A stretch of DNA of 49,951 nt from an uncultured Mycoplasmatota bacterium. Lineage in GTDB: Bacteria; Bacillota_I; Bacilli_A; RF39; UBA660. Shown here in pieces: positions 41,699 to 49,288 of this stretch. The notes beneath the pieces were generated by a model. That model saw only the letters and a list, made by a program, of their open reading frames with translations. It was not told the origin of the DNA and did not search any database. The stretch is taken from contig CAMEJC010000003.1 in the NCBI GenBank assembly GCA_945919295.1, positions 1-49,951 of the forward strand, written 5' to 3'. How positions within the stretch are numbered: position 1 is the first letter of the stretch; each line of letters begins with the position of its first letter. The translations under genes were made by a program, and so were the position numbers.

Positions 41699-42292
41699 AT
41701 GAATAAAGCAAACAAAATAACAATTTCAAGAATAATATTATCATTGATAATAATTACAATATTACTATTTCCCTTCGATGAAGTAGGATTAGAATTTCCA
41801 ACATACATATTAAATGGAAATATAGTGATTGATTTAAAATATATAATAGTAGGAATTTTATTTATAATAGCATCACTTACTGATTTCTTTGATGGATATA
41901 TAGCAAGAAAGTATAATATGGTAACTGATTTTGGTAAAATGGTAGATGCCATATCAGATAAATTACTTACTAATTCAGTATTAATAATATTAGCTTGTGA
42001 TGGAAAAATTTCCACTATTGTAACAGTCATAATTGTTATGCGTGACATCATTGTCGATTCTATTAAAATGGTAGTAGGAAATAAAGGTGCTGCAGTTGCA
42101 GCTATAAAAATAGCCAAAGTAAAGACCGCCACTCTTATGACAGGTATTGTCTTAACTTTATTCTATAATCTACCATTTGAATTGATTCCATTAAGAGTAT
42201 CTGATTTCTTACTAGCATTAGCAGCAGTCCTATCCATAATATCAGGAATTAAATACTATATGATGGCAAAGCCATATTTACAAGATAAATAA
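41699..42292 (+). CDS. pgsA: CDP-diacylglycerol--glycerol-3-phosphate phosphatidyltransferase
   Basis: PgsA (197 aa) makes phosphatidylglycerol-phosphate, the first step to phosphatidylglycerol. The CDP-alcohol phosphotransferase signature DGx2ARx8Gx3Dx3D is complete in DGYIARKYNMVTDFGKMVDAISD (residues about 65-87). Several membrane helices surround it. It starts 5 bases after the RodZ-like gene, so they are co-transcribed. A short terminator overlaps its end. Confidence 0.95.
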   Translation: MNKANKITISRIILSLIIITILLFPFDEVGLEFPTYILNGNIVIDLKYIIVGILFIIASLTDFFDGYIARKYNMVTDFGKMVDAISDKLLTNSVLIILACDGKISTIVTVIIVMRDIIVDSIKMVVGNKGAAVAAIKIAKVKTATLMTGIVLTLFYNLPFELIPLRVSDFLLALAAVLSIISGIKYYMMAKPYLQDK

Positions 42293-42317
42293 TACTTTAA
42301 CAGTATTATTTATTTTT
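42288..42317 (+). terminator. Terminator after pgsA
   Basis: AATAATACT (42288-42296) pairs with AGTATTATT (42302-42310) before TATTTTTT. Confidence 0.75.
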
Positions 42318-42327
42318 TACAAAAAAG

Positions 42328-42341
42328 CGAACAAATGTATC
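42328..42341 (+). promoter_or_regulatory. LexA (SOS) box upstream of recA
   Basis: CGAACAAATGTATC matches the Gram-positive LexA consensus CGAACRNRYGTTYC at 13 of 14 positions. It ends 8 bases before the recA -35, a suitable place for repression. This predicts SOS control of recA. Confidence 0.65.
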
Positions 42342-42349
42342 AAAAGGTA

Positions 42350-42378
42350 TTGACAACAAAAAAAAATTATTGTACAAT
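42350..42378 (+). promoter_or_regulatory. Promoter of recA
   Basis: A consensus TTGACA (42350-42355), a 17-base spacer and TACAAT (42373-42378), 40 bases before the start codon. Confidence 0.8.
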
Positions 42379-42418
42379 TATAATGTAATTAAGGAAAGCG
42401 TAAGAAAGAGAGGAAAGC

Positions 42419-43459
42419 ATGGCAAAAAATACAGAAAAAGACACTGCACTAGCTCAAGTTTTAGCAGACATTGAAAAACAATTTGGTAAAGGTGCAATAA
42501 TGAAATTAGGAGAACAAGAACATAAAGAAGTAGAAGTATCTCCTAGTGGATCATTAAGTTTAGATATAGCGTTAGGAGTAGGTGGATATCCAAAAGGAAG
42601 AATAATTGAAATATATGGACCAGAATCTTCTGGTAAAACAACATTTGCTCTTCATGCTATTGCAGAAGTTCAAAAGACAGGAGGAAGAGCAGCATTTATT
42701 GATGCAGAACATTCATTAGATCCTGTTTATGCTCATAATTTAGGAGTTAATACTGATGAATTACTATTATCACAACCAGATACTGGTGAACAAGCCTTAG
42801 AAATATGTGATGCTTTAGTTAAAAGTGAAGCAGTATCTATAATTGTAATAGATTCAGTAGCAGCCTTGGTACCACAAGCTGAAATTGATGGTGAAATGGG
42901 AGATTCTCATGTTGGTCTTCAAGCTAGACTAATGAGTCAAGCATTAAGAAAATTATCAGGTTCTATTAACAAAACTAAGACAATAGTTATTTTTATTAAT
43001 CAATTAAGAGAAAAAGTTGGTATAATGTTCGGAAATCCAGAAACAACTCCTGGTGGTAAAGCACTTAAATACTATTCATCGGTTAGGTTAGATATCAGAA
43101 GAGGAGAACAGTTAAAACAAGGATCTGACGTTATAGGAAATAAAACAACAGTCAAAGTTGTAAAAAATAAAGTAGCACCACCATTTAAAACAGCTATTGT
43201 TGATATCATGTATGGAGAAGGAGTATCAAAAGAAGGAGAAATTCTTGATTTGGCTTCTGAAGTTGGTATTGTTGAAAAAAGTGGTGCATGGTATGCATAT
43301 AAAGGAAATAAAATAGGTCAAGGAAAAGAAAATGCTAAAATCTATTTAAAAGAAAATATCAAGATAAGAGATGAAATAGAGAAGTTAGTAAGAGAACACT
43401 ACGACATCTCTAACGATAAAAAAGATGCAAAAAAAGTAAAAAAAGAAGTTGAGGAATAA
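42419..43459 (+). CDS. recA: Recombinase RecA
   Basis: RecA (346 aa, normal length) forms filaments on single-stranded DNA for recombination and for LexA cleavage. It shows the N-terminal [14 protein letters not shown], Walker A GPESSGKT (about 67-74), Walker [11 protein letters not shown], loop L1 [27 protein letters not shown] sequence, [23 protein letters not shown] (L2) and a Lys/Glu-rich tail. SD GAGAGGAA. It has its own promoter with an SOS box and follows pgsA as in Bacilli. Confidence 0.98.
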   Translation: MAKNTEKDTALAQVLADIEKQFGKGAIMKLGEQEHKEVEVSPSGSLSLDIALGVGGYPKGRIIEIYGPESSGKTTFALHAIAEVQKTGGRAAFIDAEHSLDPVYAHNLGVNTDELLLSQPDTGEQALEICDALVKSEAVSIIVIDSVAALVPQAEIDGEMGDSHVGLQARLMSQALRKLSGSINKTKTIVIFINQLREKVGIMFGNPETTPGGKALKYYSSVRLDIRRGEQLKQGSDVIGNKTTVKVVKNKVAPPFKTAIVDIMYGEGVSKEGEILDLASEVGIVEKSGAWYAYKGNKIGQGKENAKIYLKENIKIRDEIEKLVREHYDISNDKKDAKKVKKEVEE

Positions 43460-43478
43460 TAAAATATTCCTTTTTTCT
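43452..43478 (+). terminator. Terminator of recA
   Basis: AGGAATA (43452-43458) pairs with TATTCCT (43465-43471) followed by a T-tract. The stem begins in the last codons of recA. Confidence 0.75.
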
Positions 43479-43512
43479 TCTGCATATGTTAAAATATAGG
43501 TAGGTGATCAAT

Positions 43513-44436
43513 TTGAAAAAATGTTTAGTAGTATACAATCCTAATTCGGGTAAATATAATAAAGAAGAAACATTACCTAAAATAAAAAAAATATTAGAAG
43601 AATATAACTACGATGTTGAAATTAAAGAAACAGAATATAAAGGACATGCCACTTCTATCGCGGAAAATACTCCTCATTGTGAGTTACTTATATCAATTGG
43701 AGGAGATGGTACATTTAATGAAGTGATGACCGGTAATTTTAAAAGAAAAGATCGAATAACCTTATGTCACTTACCATCAGGTACTACCAATGATATTGGT
43801 GCCATGTGGGGTTATGGTAAAAATATTCTAAATAACTTAAAATTAGCTCTAAATGGTGAAGTAAAAAGAATAGATATATGTACTATTAATAATAGACCTT
43901 TTGTTTATTCAGCAGGTTTTGGTAAATTTATGAATATTCCTTATGAAACACCAAGAGAATTAAAAAAAAGATTAGGACATCTAGCTTATATAAAAGAAGG
44001 AATAAAAGATTTCTTTAGAAAAGTTAAATTATATGATATTAGTTATGAAATAAATGGTGAAAAATATCGTGGACTTTTTTCCTTTGCCCTTATAACTAAT
44101 GCTAATAGAGTAGCGGGTATAAATAATTTCTATAAAGACATAAAATTAAATGATAACAAATTTGAAATATTAATGTGTAATATAACCAAATTTAAAGATA
44201 TAGTTAAAACATTATATTTCTTTGCTATTTACGATGCAAGTAAAATACCAGGATTTTACTTCTATAAAACAGATAATCTAAAAATAAAATTCAATAGTCC
44301 AGTAAAAAAACCACTTTGTATTGATGGCGAATCACTAGATGATTTAAGTGGCGATTATAATATAAAAATAGATCATGATGTTTATGTTTTAATGCCATCA
44401 AAAAATATCAATAGTCTATTCATAAAAGAAAAATAG
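43513..44436 (+). CDS. dagK: Diacylglycerol kinase (DagK/YegS family lipid kinase)
   Basis: The protein (307 aa from TTG 43513; SD AGGTG with 6-base spacing) is a DagK-type lipid kinase that recycles diacylglycerol to phosphatidic acid. It shows CLVVYNPNSGK, the nucleotide-binding ISIGGDGTFNEVMTG, LPSGTTNDIG, and the late CIDGESLDD region with the conserved Asp/Glu. GTG 43504 (310 aa) is an alternative start, but it lies inside the SD-like repeat. No membrane helix is seen. It follows recA after a terminator. Confidence 0.92.
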   Translation: MKKCLVVYNPNSGKYNKEETLPKIKKILEEYNYDVEIKETEYKGHATSIAENTPHCELLISIGGDGTFNEVMTGNFKRKDRITLCHLPSGTTNDIGAMWGYGKNILNNLKLALNGEVKRIDICTINNRPFVYSAGFGKFMNIPYETPRELKKRLGHLAYIKEGIKDFFRKVKLYDISYEINGEKYRGLFSFALITNANRVAGINNFYKDIKLNDNKFEILMCNITKFKDIVKTLYFFAIYDASKIPGFYFYKTDNLKIKFNSPVKKPLCIDGESLDDLSGDYNIKIDHDVYVLMPSKNINSLFIKEK

Positions 44437-44440
44437 TATT

Positions 44441-44825
44441 TTAGTTAAAGGCTATTTCTACATCGATATTTTCATCTAAAACTACTATTGATAAAAATAT
44501 AATTCCACTTATTAATACTAACAATGTCCCTATAAAAGAGTCATAAGTTAGTATTTTTTTCTTTTCACTATCAGTAATATTTAAATTTTTAAAATTATTA
44601 TAACTTTGCTTAGTGAAATGATAATAGATAATAACTAATATAGTAAATATTAATATCATAATATTTTGATAATCTTGTCTACTTTTTTCATCATTAAATA
44701 ATAAATAATAAATAATTTACTTCTTTAAAATTAGCATAATAACTTAATATTATTATCCCAATATAAATTATCCATATAAAATTTTCTTCTTTTATTTCAT
44801 TTAATTTTTCTAATCTATCTTCCAT
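44441..44825 (-). pseudogene. Small membrane protein gene broken by a 7-bp tandem repeat
   Basis: The first part, from ATG 44825 (MEDRLEKLNEIKEENFIWIIYIG, one helix, then NYLLF), stops at a TAA created by the repeat at 44696-44716. The second part (NDEKSRQDYQN, then MILIFTILVIIYYHF, an ITDSEKKK loop and a last helix) continues in another frame to 44441. Removing one repeat unit of 7 bases rejoins both parts into a protein of about 125 residues with about three helices. There is no good SD. It lies downstream of the Abi_2 gene and the hairpin RNA on the same strand, so it may belong to that island. Confidence 0.6.
44696..44716. repeat. Three tandem copies of AAATAAT
   Basis: Positions 44696-44716 are exactly (AAATAAT)x3 on the plus strand. 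The unit length of 7 is not a multiple of 3, so copy-number change would switch the reading frame of the surrounding membrane protein gene. Confidence 0.9.
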
Positions 44826-44880
44826 AATATATATTATTAAATAATAATTAGTTTTATAAGTTTTTATATTACAGTTACTC

Positions 44881-44947
44881 AAATAAAAGCAAGTTAGACG
44901 CATCCAACTTGCTCAGGTGTAGTCCGAAGACATTCACCGCCATTCAC
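44881..44947 (-). ncRNA. Candidate structured small RNA downstream of the Abi_2 gene
   Basis: On the minus strand a promoter at 44954-44982 would start a transcript near 44947. It contains a hairpin (44916-44938) with GGTG/CACC at its base and a cTTCGg tetraloop. A terminator-like hairpin follows, AGCAAGTT with AACTTGCT (stem 44888-44895/44106-equivalent arm 44906-44913), then TTTTATTT. The result would be a compact two-hairpin RNA of about 67 bases. It starts just after the abi stop. A structured RNA class named abiF has been described beside Abi_2-type genes; membership here is untested. It could also act as an attenuator leader for the broken gene below it. Confidence 0.6.
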
Positions 44948-44953
44948 ATTTAT

Positions 44954-44982
44954 AATATACCATAATTAGTAAAATTATGCAA
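44954..44982 (-). promoter_or_regulatory. Promoter of the candidate small RNA
   Basis: On the minus strand TTGCAT (44977-44982), a 17-base spacer and TATATT (44954-44959). It lies directly after the Abi_2 stop codon (44991), so the RNA can be made independently of that gene. Confidence 0.6.
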
Positions 44983-44990
44983 TATATATG

Positions 44991-45965
44991 CTATTTTTTT
45001 ATATAATTTCGTAAAGAGTTTAATTTTATCTTATTATTTGTATAAATAACTTGATTATAAATGTTTATTGAAATCTTACTTCTAAATTCTTCTGCGAGTT
45101 TTTCAAAATCATTTATAAATCTATTGATTTCAGTTTTTGGAAGTCCATAACTTTTTAGCAAAAATGAAATCAAGATAATATAATCAGTTATAGTATTGAA
45201 ATCTATATTTTGACAACCAATTTCATTTTCTAAAAACTTGCATAATGAACTTGCAACTTTATTATCTTTAAATCTTACATCAAATACTACATCATTATGA
45301 GCAATAGAATTTCTTAACGCTTTTATTAAATACATTATTTTTTCTGGAAACAATGCGTTCGTATCATACGCTCTATTAATATTCATTTGTCTAGCTATTT
45401 TTAATCTTACACTTAATTCTAAACTTTTTATTAAATCAGCAAATACACCTAAAGTAATTATTTCAAAAATTCCCCACAATGGTACATAACGATCTTTTGA
45501 ATAAAAATGACTAACTATTTTATTTCCATTACTATAACATTTTGATAATGAAGAATATATATTATTTTGAACTTTAATGCGATGTTTCATTTTTTCTTTA
45601 TATTCATTATCATTTTTATAATTTCTATAATCAGTCATACCGTATTCATATACATCATTAAAGTTATCAGTTTTATATTCTTCAACTAAAGTTTGTAAAA
45701 CGCAATTTTTAGAAATAGTTTCTATTTGCATTATTTGTGAATATAATAAACTTTTTAATTTAGTATCAAAATCAATAATAGAAACTATTTCATCAAAACT
45801 AGTTAATGTTATTCTGTTTTTAGGATTTTTAATATATCTATAACCTTTGTATCCGTGATAATATCCAATATTCCTTAAATTCTTTTTATCTTTTGAACCA
45901 TCAATAGAAATATTATGTTGCTCTCTTAAATATTTCATTAATGCATTAGTTGTTTTTACTTTCAT
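44991..45965 (-). CDS. Abi_2 family (AbiD/AbiF-like) HEPN protein, abortive infection
   Basis: The 324-residue protein matches the Abi_2 family of phage abortive-infection proteins. The N-terminus reads NALMKYLREQHNISI, then NIGYYHGYKGYRYI. A middle PLWGIFEIITLGVFADLI segment is characteristic. The HEPN RNase-type motif Rx4H is RNSIAH (Arg218 to His223) in LRNSIAHNDVVF. HEPN proteins of this kind are typically RNA-cutting toxins. SD GAAGGAGG precedes ATG 45965. Upstream is a frameshifted gene 28 bases away; downstream is the candidate hairpin RNA. It appears intact. Confidence 0.88.
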   Translation of the reverse strand: MKVKTTNALMKYLREQHNISIDGSKDKKNLRNIGYYHGYKGYRYIKNPKNRITLTSFDEIVSIIDFDTKLKSLLYSQIMQIETISKNCVLQTLVEEYKTDNFNDVYEYGMTDYRNYKNDNEYKEKMKHRIKVQNNIYSSLSKCYSNGNKIVSHFYSKDRYVPLWGIFEIITLGVFADLIKSLELSVRLKIARQMNINRAYDTNALFPEKIMYLIKALRNSIAHNDVVFDVRFKDNKVASSLCKFLENEIGCQNIDFNTITDYIILISFLLKSYGLPKTEINRFINDFEKLAEEFRSKISINIYNQVIYTNNKIKLNSLRNYIKK

Positions 45966-45993
45966 AGATATATTTCCTCCTTCTTTAAACCAT

Positions 45994-46449
45994 TTAATTT
46001 TTATCGTTAGTTTTAACTAAAATTTTCTTTTTTGGTACAAATTCTAATTCCCATTGTCCAGGTCTTAATTCATGCATTTGTTTGCAAAACTGAATTTCAT
46101 CCCATATTCTATCAGTAGTTACTTTATCTCCATAGAATTTTAATAACATCTCATAAGTATATTCATACAAGCCAATTTTTTTAAATAATGATACAGGGTT
46201 ATCTTTAAAGTTTGCTGAATCATTAACGATTCCCCACTCCCATCGCTCTAAATACTCATCATATGTTTCATCGTCACACCAAAAATCCATAATTAATTTT
46301 TGTTTTTCTTCTAAAAACCAATTTGGATTTCTTAAAATATGATATCTAATATCAAATTCTCCTGCTCCTGTGCTTGTGTTTGGCTTAATGTAGAAAACAT
46401 ATAGTTCATATATTGTGAATCTGATTTTTGACCAATTGGATTTATACAT
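45994..46449 (-). pseudogene. C-terminal part of a frameshifted gene upstream of Abi_2
   Basis: This frame encodes about 125 native-looking residues from EFDIRYHILRNPNWFLEEKQ onward, with DFWCDDETYDEYLERWEWGIV and a basic end. The nominal ATG 46449 lacks an SD and its first residues are out-of-frame sequence. The true N-terminus lies in the ORF 46332-46520, and the frames join near 46358-46371 in a GGAGCAGGAG repeat with one base missing. I do not recognise the family. It lies 28 bases before the Abi_2 gene on the same strand and was probably its operon partner. Confidence 0.65.
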
Positions 46450-46520
46450 CCATCAATATTAATAAAAGTAGTATTATCATTGCTTATACCCATATCATCT
46501 AATTTTTCTATATCAACCAT
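46332..46520 (-). pseudogene. N-terminal part of the frameshifted gene upstream of Abi_2
   Basis: Starts at ATG 46520 with a strong SD (GGGAGG). It encodes about 52 native residues (MVDIEKLDDMGISNDNTTFINIDG, then PIGQKSDSQYMNYMFSTLSQTQ) before the frame is lost near 46366. The last residues to the stop at 46332 are out-of-frame. Together with the following fragment it would form a protein of about 180 residues with no signal or membrane segment. A programmed frameshift cannot be excluded, but no canonical slippery site is seen. Confidence 0.6.
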
Positions 46521-46622
46521 ATTTATACCTCCCTTTATTAATTATTTATTATAACATACTTTTATTGAATATTTACATTTTATTATTAATATTTTTAGGA
46601 TTTAAAAGGTGGAAGTTCTTTT

Positions 46623-46658
46623 ACACACGCTAATTGATATGTCAATTTGCAAGTGTGT
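46623..46658. other. Imperfect hairpin between ssrA and the Abi island
   Basis: ACACACGCTAATTGA (46623-46637) faces TCAATTTGCAAGTGTGT (from about 46641) with one bulge. It lies between the island start and the terminator at 46671. It could be an old element end or an RNA structure; no function can be assigned. Confidence 0.45.
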
Positions 46659-46670
46659 TTCTAAAATGAC

Positions 46671-46704
46671 AAAAGATATCAGATTTTTATTTCTGATATC
46701 TTTT
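46671..46704. terminator. Bidirectional terminator downstream of ssrA
   Basis: A perfect 13-bp stem, AAAAGATATCAGA (46671-46683) with TCTGATATCTTTT (46692-46704). It follows the 3' end of the minus-strand tmRNA gene by 44 bases. Confidence 0.85.
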
Positions 46705-46747
46705 ATATTTTAATCTCAAACATAAAAGTTCGGGTTTCCTATCAATC

Positions 46748-47105
46748 TGGTGGAGCTGAGGGGATTCGAACCCCTGTCCGCAAATAAAGTTATTTAACCT
46801 TCTACAAGATTATTAAGCTATCAGTTTCGTAAAGTGAGTAGTCAGCTTACTAACATAATCACTTACTAGTTTATTGTTATTCATTATGAAGTCTAAACAA
46901 AAATCATAATATAGTCTGCTTTATAAGTCCTATCTAATTCTCACAGACAAAGAATTAGTAGAACCTGTTGCTACCTTAAAGATTAGGCATAAGCAACAGC
47001 GTTTTTATAGCTGTTTCCAGTTATGTTTAATTTATCTTCTTTACGCGAAGATTCACGTCTTGCTAGTTAAACACTAATATTTTCGTCGAAGCCAAAAACA
47101 GCCCC
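46748..47105 (-). ncRNA. ssrA: Transfer-messenger RNA
   Basis: tmRNA rescues stalled ribosomes. The 5' end GGGGCTG (47105 downwards) pairs with CAGCTCC before the encoded CCA (46748-46750). The T-arm GGTTCGAATCC and the start GGCTTCGACG are conserved, giving a length of 358 bases. The tag reading frame reads KEDKLNITGNSYKNAVAYA and a stop at 46983-46985; the exact resume codon is uncertain. The hydrophobic AVAYA end is a typical degradation signal. Its promoter is at 47118-47146. Confidence 0.95.
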
Positions 47106-47117
47106 ATTACACATATA

Positions 47118-47146
47118 ATTTTATCAAACAATTGTTCATTTGTCAA
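47118..47146 (-). promoter_or_regulatory. Promoter of ssrA
   Basis: On the minus strand a consensus TTGACA (47141-47146), a 17-base spacer and TAAAAT (47118-47123) with an extended TGA. The block TGATAAAATTATAT is shared with the promoters at 35309 and 40425. Confidence 0.75.
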
Positions 47147-47164
47147 TTTTTTATTTAAAAATCA

Positions 47165-47193
47165 TTGTAATATTTAAAAAATTAATGTATAAT
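47165..47193 (+). promoter_or_regulatory. Promoter of sipW
   Basis: TTGTAA (47165-47170), a 17-base spacer and a consensus TATAAT (47188-47193) precede the SD AGGAGC and ATG 47223. Confidence 0.7.
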
Positions 47194-47222
47194 TACATTA
47201 GAATAAAATAGGAGCGTTAATT

Positions 47223-47891
47223 ATGGATTCTAATATTGAAAATAAAAATTACTTTGGTGTTAGACATTACAAGGTAAAAGTAGTAAAAGAAAAAATAAGA
47301 CCATTACAATTTATTTCTAGTGTTATATCCTATGCATTATTTATCTGGTTATTACTAATTGGATTAACACTAGTAGTTTATATAGTAGATATAAAAGTAC
47401 GAGCTGCTAAAGGAGATAATACACCACCTGAATATAATGCCTATGTTGTATTAACAGGTTCAATGGTTCCCGAAATAATGCCTAAAGATGTTGTTATAAC
47501 CAAAAAAAGAGATCCAAAAGATCTCGAAGTAGGAGATATTATAACTTTCTTATCATCTGATAGTAGATTATCAAATATTATAGTTACCCATAGAATAAAA
47601 AATAAATATTATGATGCCACTACCGGTAGATATAGTTTTCAAACTCAAGGAGATGCCAATAATACAGAAGATTTCGCTCTAGCAGAAGATACTAATATCA
47701 TTGGGGAAGTAATCTTTAAAATACCAAAATTAGGTTATATCCAAGAAATATTAGCTACAAAAGGTGGATTAATAATTATTGTATTAATACCATGTTTAGC
47801 AATACTTTCTTATGATATTGTTAAATTAGGAAGAAATATTAAGAATAAATCAAAAAAAGAAAAGAGTAGATTAACCGTAGTAAGAAGGTGA
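47223..47891 (+). CDS. sipW: SipW-type (ER/archaeal-type) signal peptidase I
   Basis: The 222-residue protein is a signal peptidase of the ER-like class, which uses Ser and His instead of Ser and Lys. The Ser is in TGSMVPEI and the His in IVTHRIKN, with the later QTQGDANN and IIGEVIFKIPKLGY motifs. Membrane helices lie at about 29-55 and 180-200. In Bacillus SipW processes TasA and TapA, the biofilm fibre proteins. The downstream TasA-like gene at 49289 is the expected client. SD AGGAG. Confidence 0.93.
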   Translation: MDSNIENKNYFGVRHYKVKVVKEKIRPLQFISSVISYALFIWLLLIGLTLVVYIVDIKVRAAKGDNTPPEYNAYVVLTGSMVPEIMPKDVVITKKRDPKDLEVGDIITFLSSDSRLSNIIVTHRIKNKYYDATTGRYSFQTQGDANNTEDFALAEDTNIIGEVIFKIPKLGYIQEILATKGGLIIIVLIPCLAILSYDIVKLGRNIKNKSKKEKSRLTVVRR

Positions 47892-47895
47892 TAAA

Positions 47896-49227
47896 ATGTC
47901 AAAGACAAATAAATTTCGTGTCAAGCAATTTGAAAAAAATAAAATAACAGTCGAAGAAGAAAGAAAAAAACATTCACCATTTATTCTTTTCTTTATAAAT
48001 AATGGCAAACTAATATTTACTATCTCACTTCTTTTTTCTTTGACAGTATTCATAATTGCTATATCACTTACTTTATCCAATATCAAAGATTCATCCATCA
48101 TTATATATGAATCAAATGGAGTAGTAGTTTCCTTTGATGGAAATGATCAAAGTATTATAAATGGAACTCCTATAACTAAAGATTATGCTTCAAAAATATT
48201 TAATAGTAATATAGAAGATAAACAAGATATCGGAGTAGTTATAAAAATAAAAGAAAGAAATTTTAAAACAGGTACCATAATATTTTATTCTGACAAAACA
48301 GCCTTAGTAAAATATAATAATGGCGAATACTTAAGAGTATTTTCCATAAATAATAATTATGGAATAAGTGAAGATGGTATCATTAATCGAAGTGCCATTA
48401 CAAAAAAAGTAACCGGAGAAATAAAAACAAATAGCTCTTTAGGTATTACAATGTTATATTTATCTGATGGAAGTGTCGAAGTAACAAAAGAAAATGTAAC
48501 ATTCTTTGTTCGAAATAGTGATCTAACTTCTCTTGATAATAAATTCTATACCAATCTAAGTATCGTATCTCTACCAATCAAAAAAGAAGAAAATAAAATC
48601 TATTATTCCAATGGTACTATCAAAGAAAATAATTATCTACTAGTAGATAATACAAAATATAACAAAACTAATGAATTAACTATTCATGATAATATAAAAA
48701 TAATTTATTATGAAAATAATTTTGCCGAAGTAATAAAAGATAATTTAAGTATTATCGTTGAAAAATCAGAACATATAATTTATGATGATAATATCTTTGA
48801 AATAGTAGATAACTCTATTGGCGAAGAGAAAATAGATATAAAAGATATTATGGATATCAAAACCATAACATTAGAAAATACCAATCAAACAGCTTCTAAT
48901 TACATGATCGTTCTAGAAGAAACAAATAATTATCAAAAACATCATGTAACACGAAGATTGCCAAGTGAGTATATAAATTATAATGTCTATTTAAATAGAA
49001 ATAAAATAAATAATCAAGTATTAAATAATAACATAAAAGGAACCAGTAAAGCAAGTGGTTTATCACTAAAAAACAATACCTATCTAATATATGAAGGAAA
49101 ATTAGAAAAATTAAGTACAGTAACAGTAAAAATAGGTATGTGGATAAGTTATGAAACAATAACTAACGAATATATGAATTCAGCTTTTATTGGAACAATC
49201 AAAGTATATGTCGAATCATTAAGTTAG
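47896..49227 (+). CDS. Membrane-anchored extracellular protein linked to sipW, unknown
   Basis: The 443-residue protein starts 4 bases after the sipW stop (SD AAGGTG). It has an N-terminal cytoplasmic basic region and one membrane helix (about 35-60). A long extracellular beta-rich region follows with repeated DG/NG turns (YESNGVVVSFDGN, YLSDGSVEVTKEN, YYSNGTIKENN). Its end, KIGMWISYETITNEYMNSAFIGTIKVYVESL, resembles the C-terminal strands of TasA/camelysin-like proteins, so it may be a surface fibre partner or anchor (TapA-like role). That role is inference. Confidence 0.8.
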   Translation: MSKTNKFRVKQFEKNKITVEEERKKHSPFILFFINNGKLIFTISLLFSLTVFIIAISLTLSNIKDSSIIIYESNGVVVSFDGNDQSIINGTPITKDYASKIFNSNIEDKQDIGVVIKIKERNFKTGTIIFYSDKTALVKYNNGEYLRVFSINNNYGISEDGIINRSAITKKVTGEIKTNSSLGITMLYLSDGSVEVTKENVTFFVRNSDLTSLDNKFYTNLSIVSLPIKKEENKIYYSNGTIKENNYLLVDNTKYNKTNELTIHDNIKIIYYENNFAEVIKDNLSIIVEKSEHIIYDDNIFEIVDNSIGEEKIDIKDIMDIKTITLENTNQTASNYMIVLEETNNYQKHHVTRRLPSEYINYNVYLNRNKINNQVLNNNIKGTSKASGLSLKNNTYLIYEGKLEKLSTVTVKIGMWISYETITNEYMNSAFIGTIKVYVESLS

Positions 49228-49253
49228 ACACATCAATAAAAATATGTTATAAT
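49225..49253 (+). promoter_or_regulatory. Promoter of the TasA-like gene
   Basis: TAGACA (49225-49230), a 17-base spacer and a consensus TATAAT (49248-49253), 36 bases before ATG 49289. The -35 overlaps the end of the previous gene. Confidence 0.6.
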
Positions 49254-49288
49254 CGAATAAAGAATAAATAAAGTAAGTAGGTGATGAT

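Noticed and set aside
41656-42132. Minus-strand ORF of 158 codons opposite pgsA
   Set aside because: Antisense of a clear pgsA gene with its catalytic signature; no independent support.
44826-44903. N-terminal extension of the broken membrane gene up to 44903
   Set aside because: It would run through the terminator hairpin of the candidate RNA; ATG 44825 is more sensible.
44881-44950. tRNA-like or T-box element
   Set aside because: No cloverleaf, CCA end, T-arm or T-box sequence; two simple hairpins with a terminator fit better.
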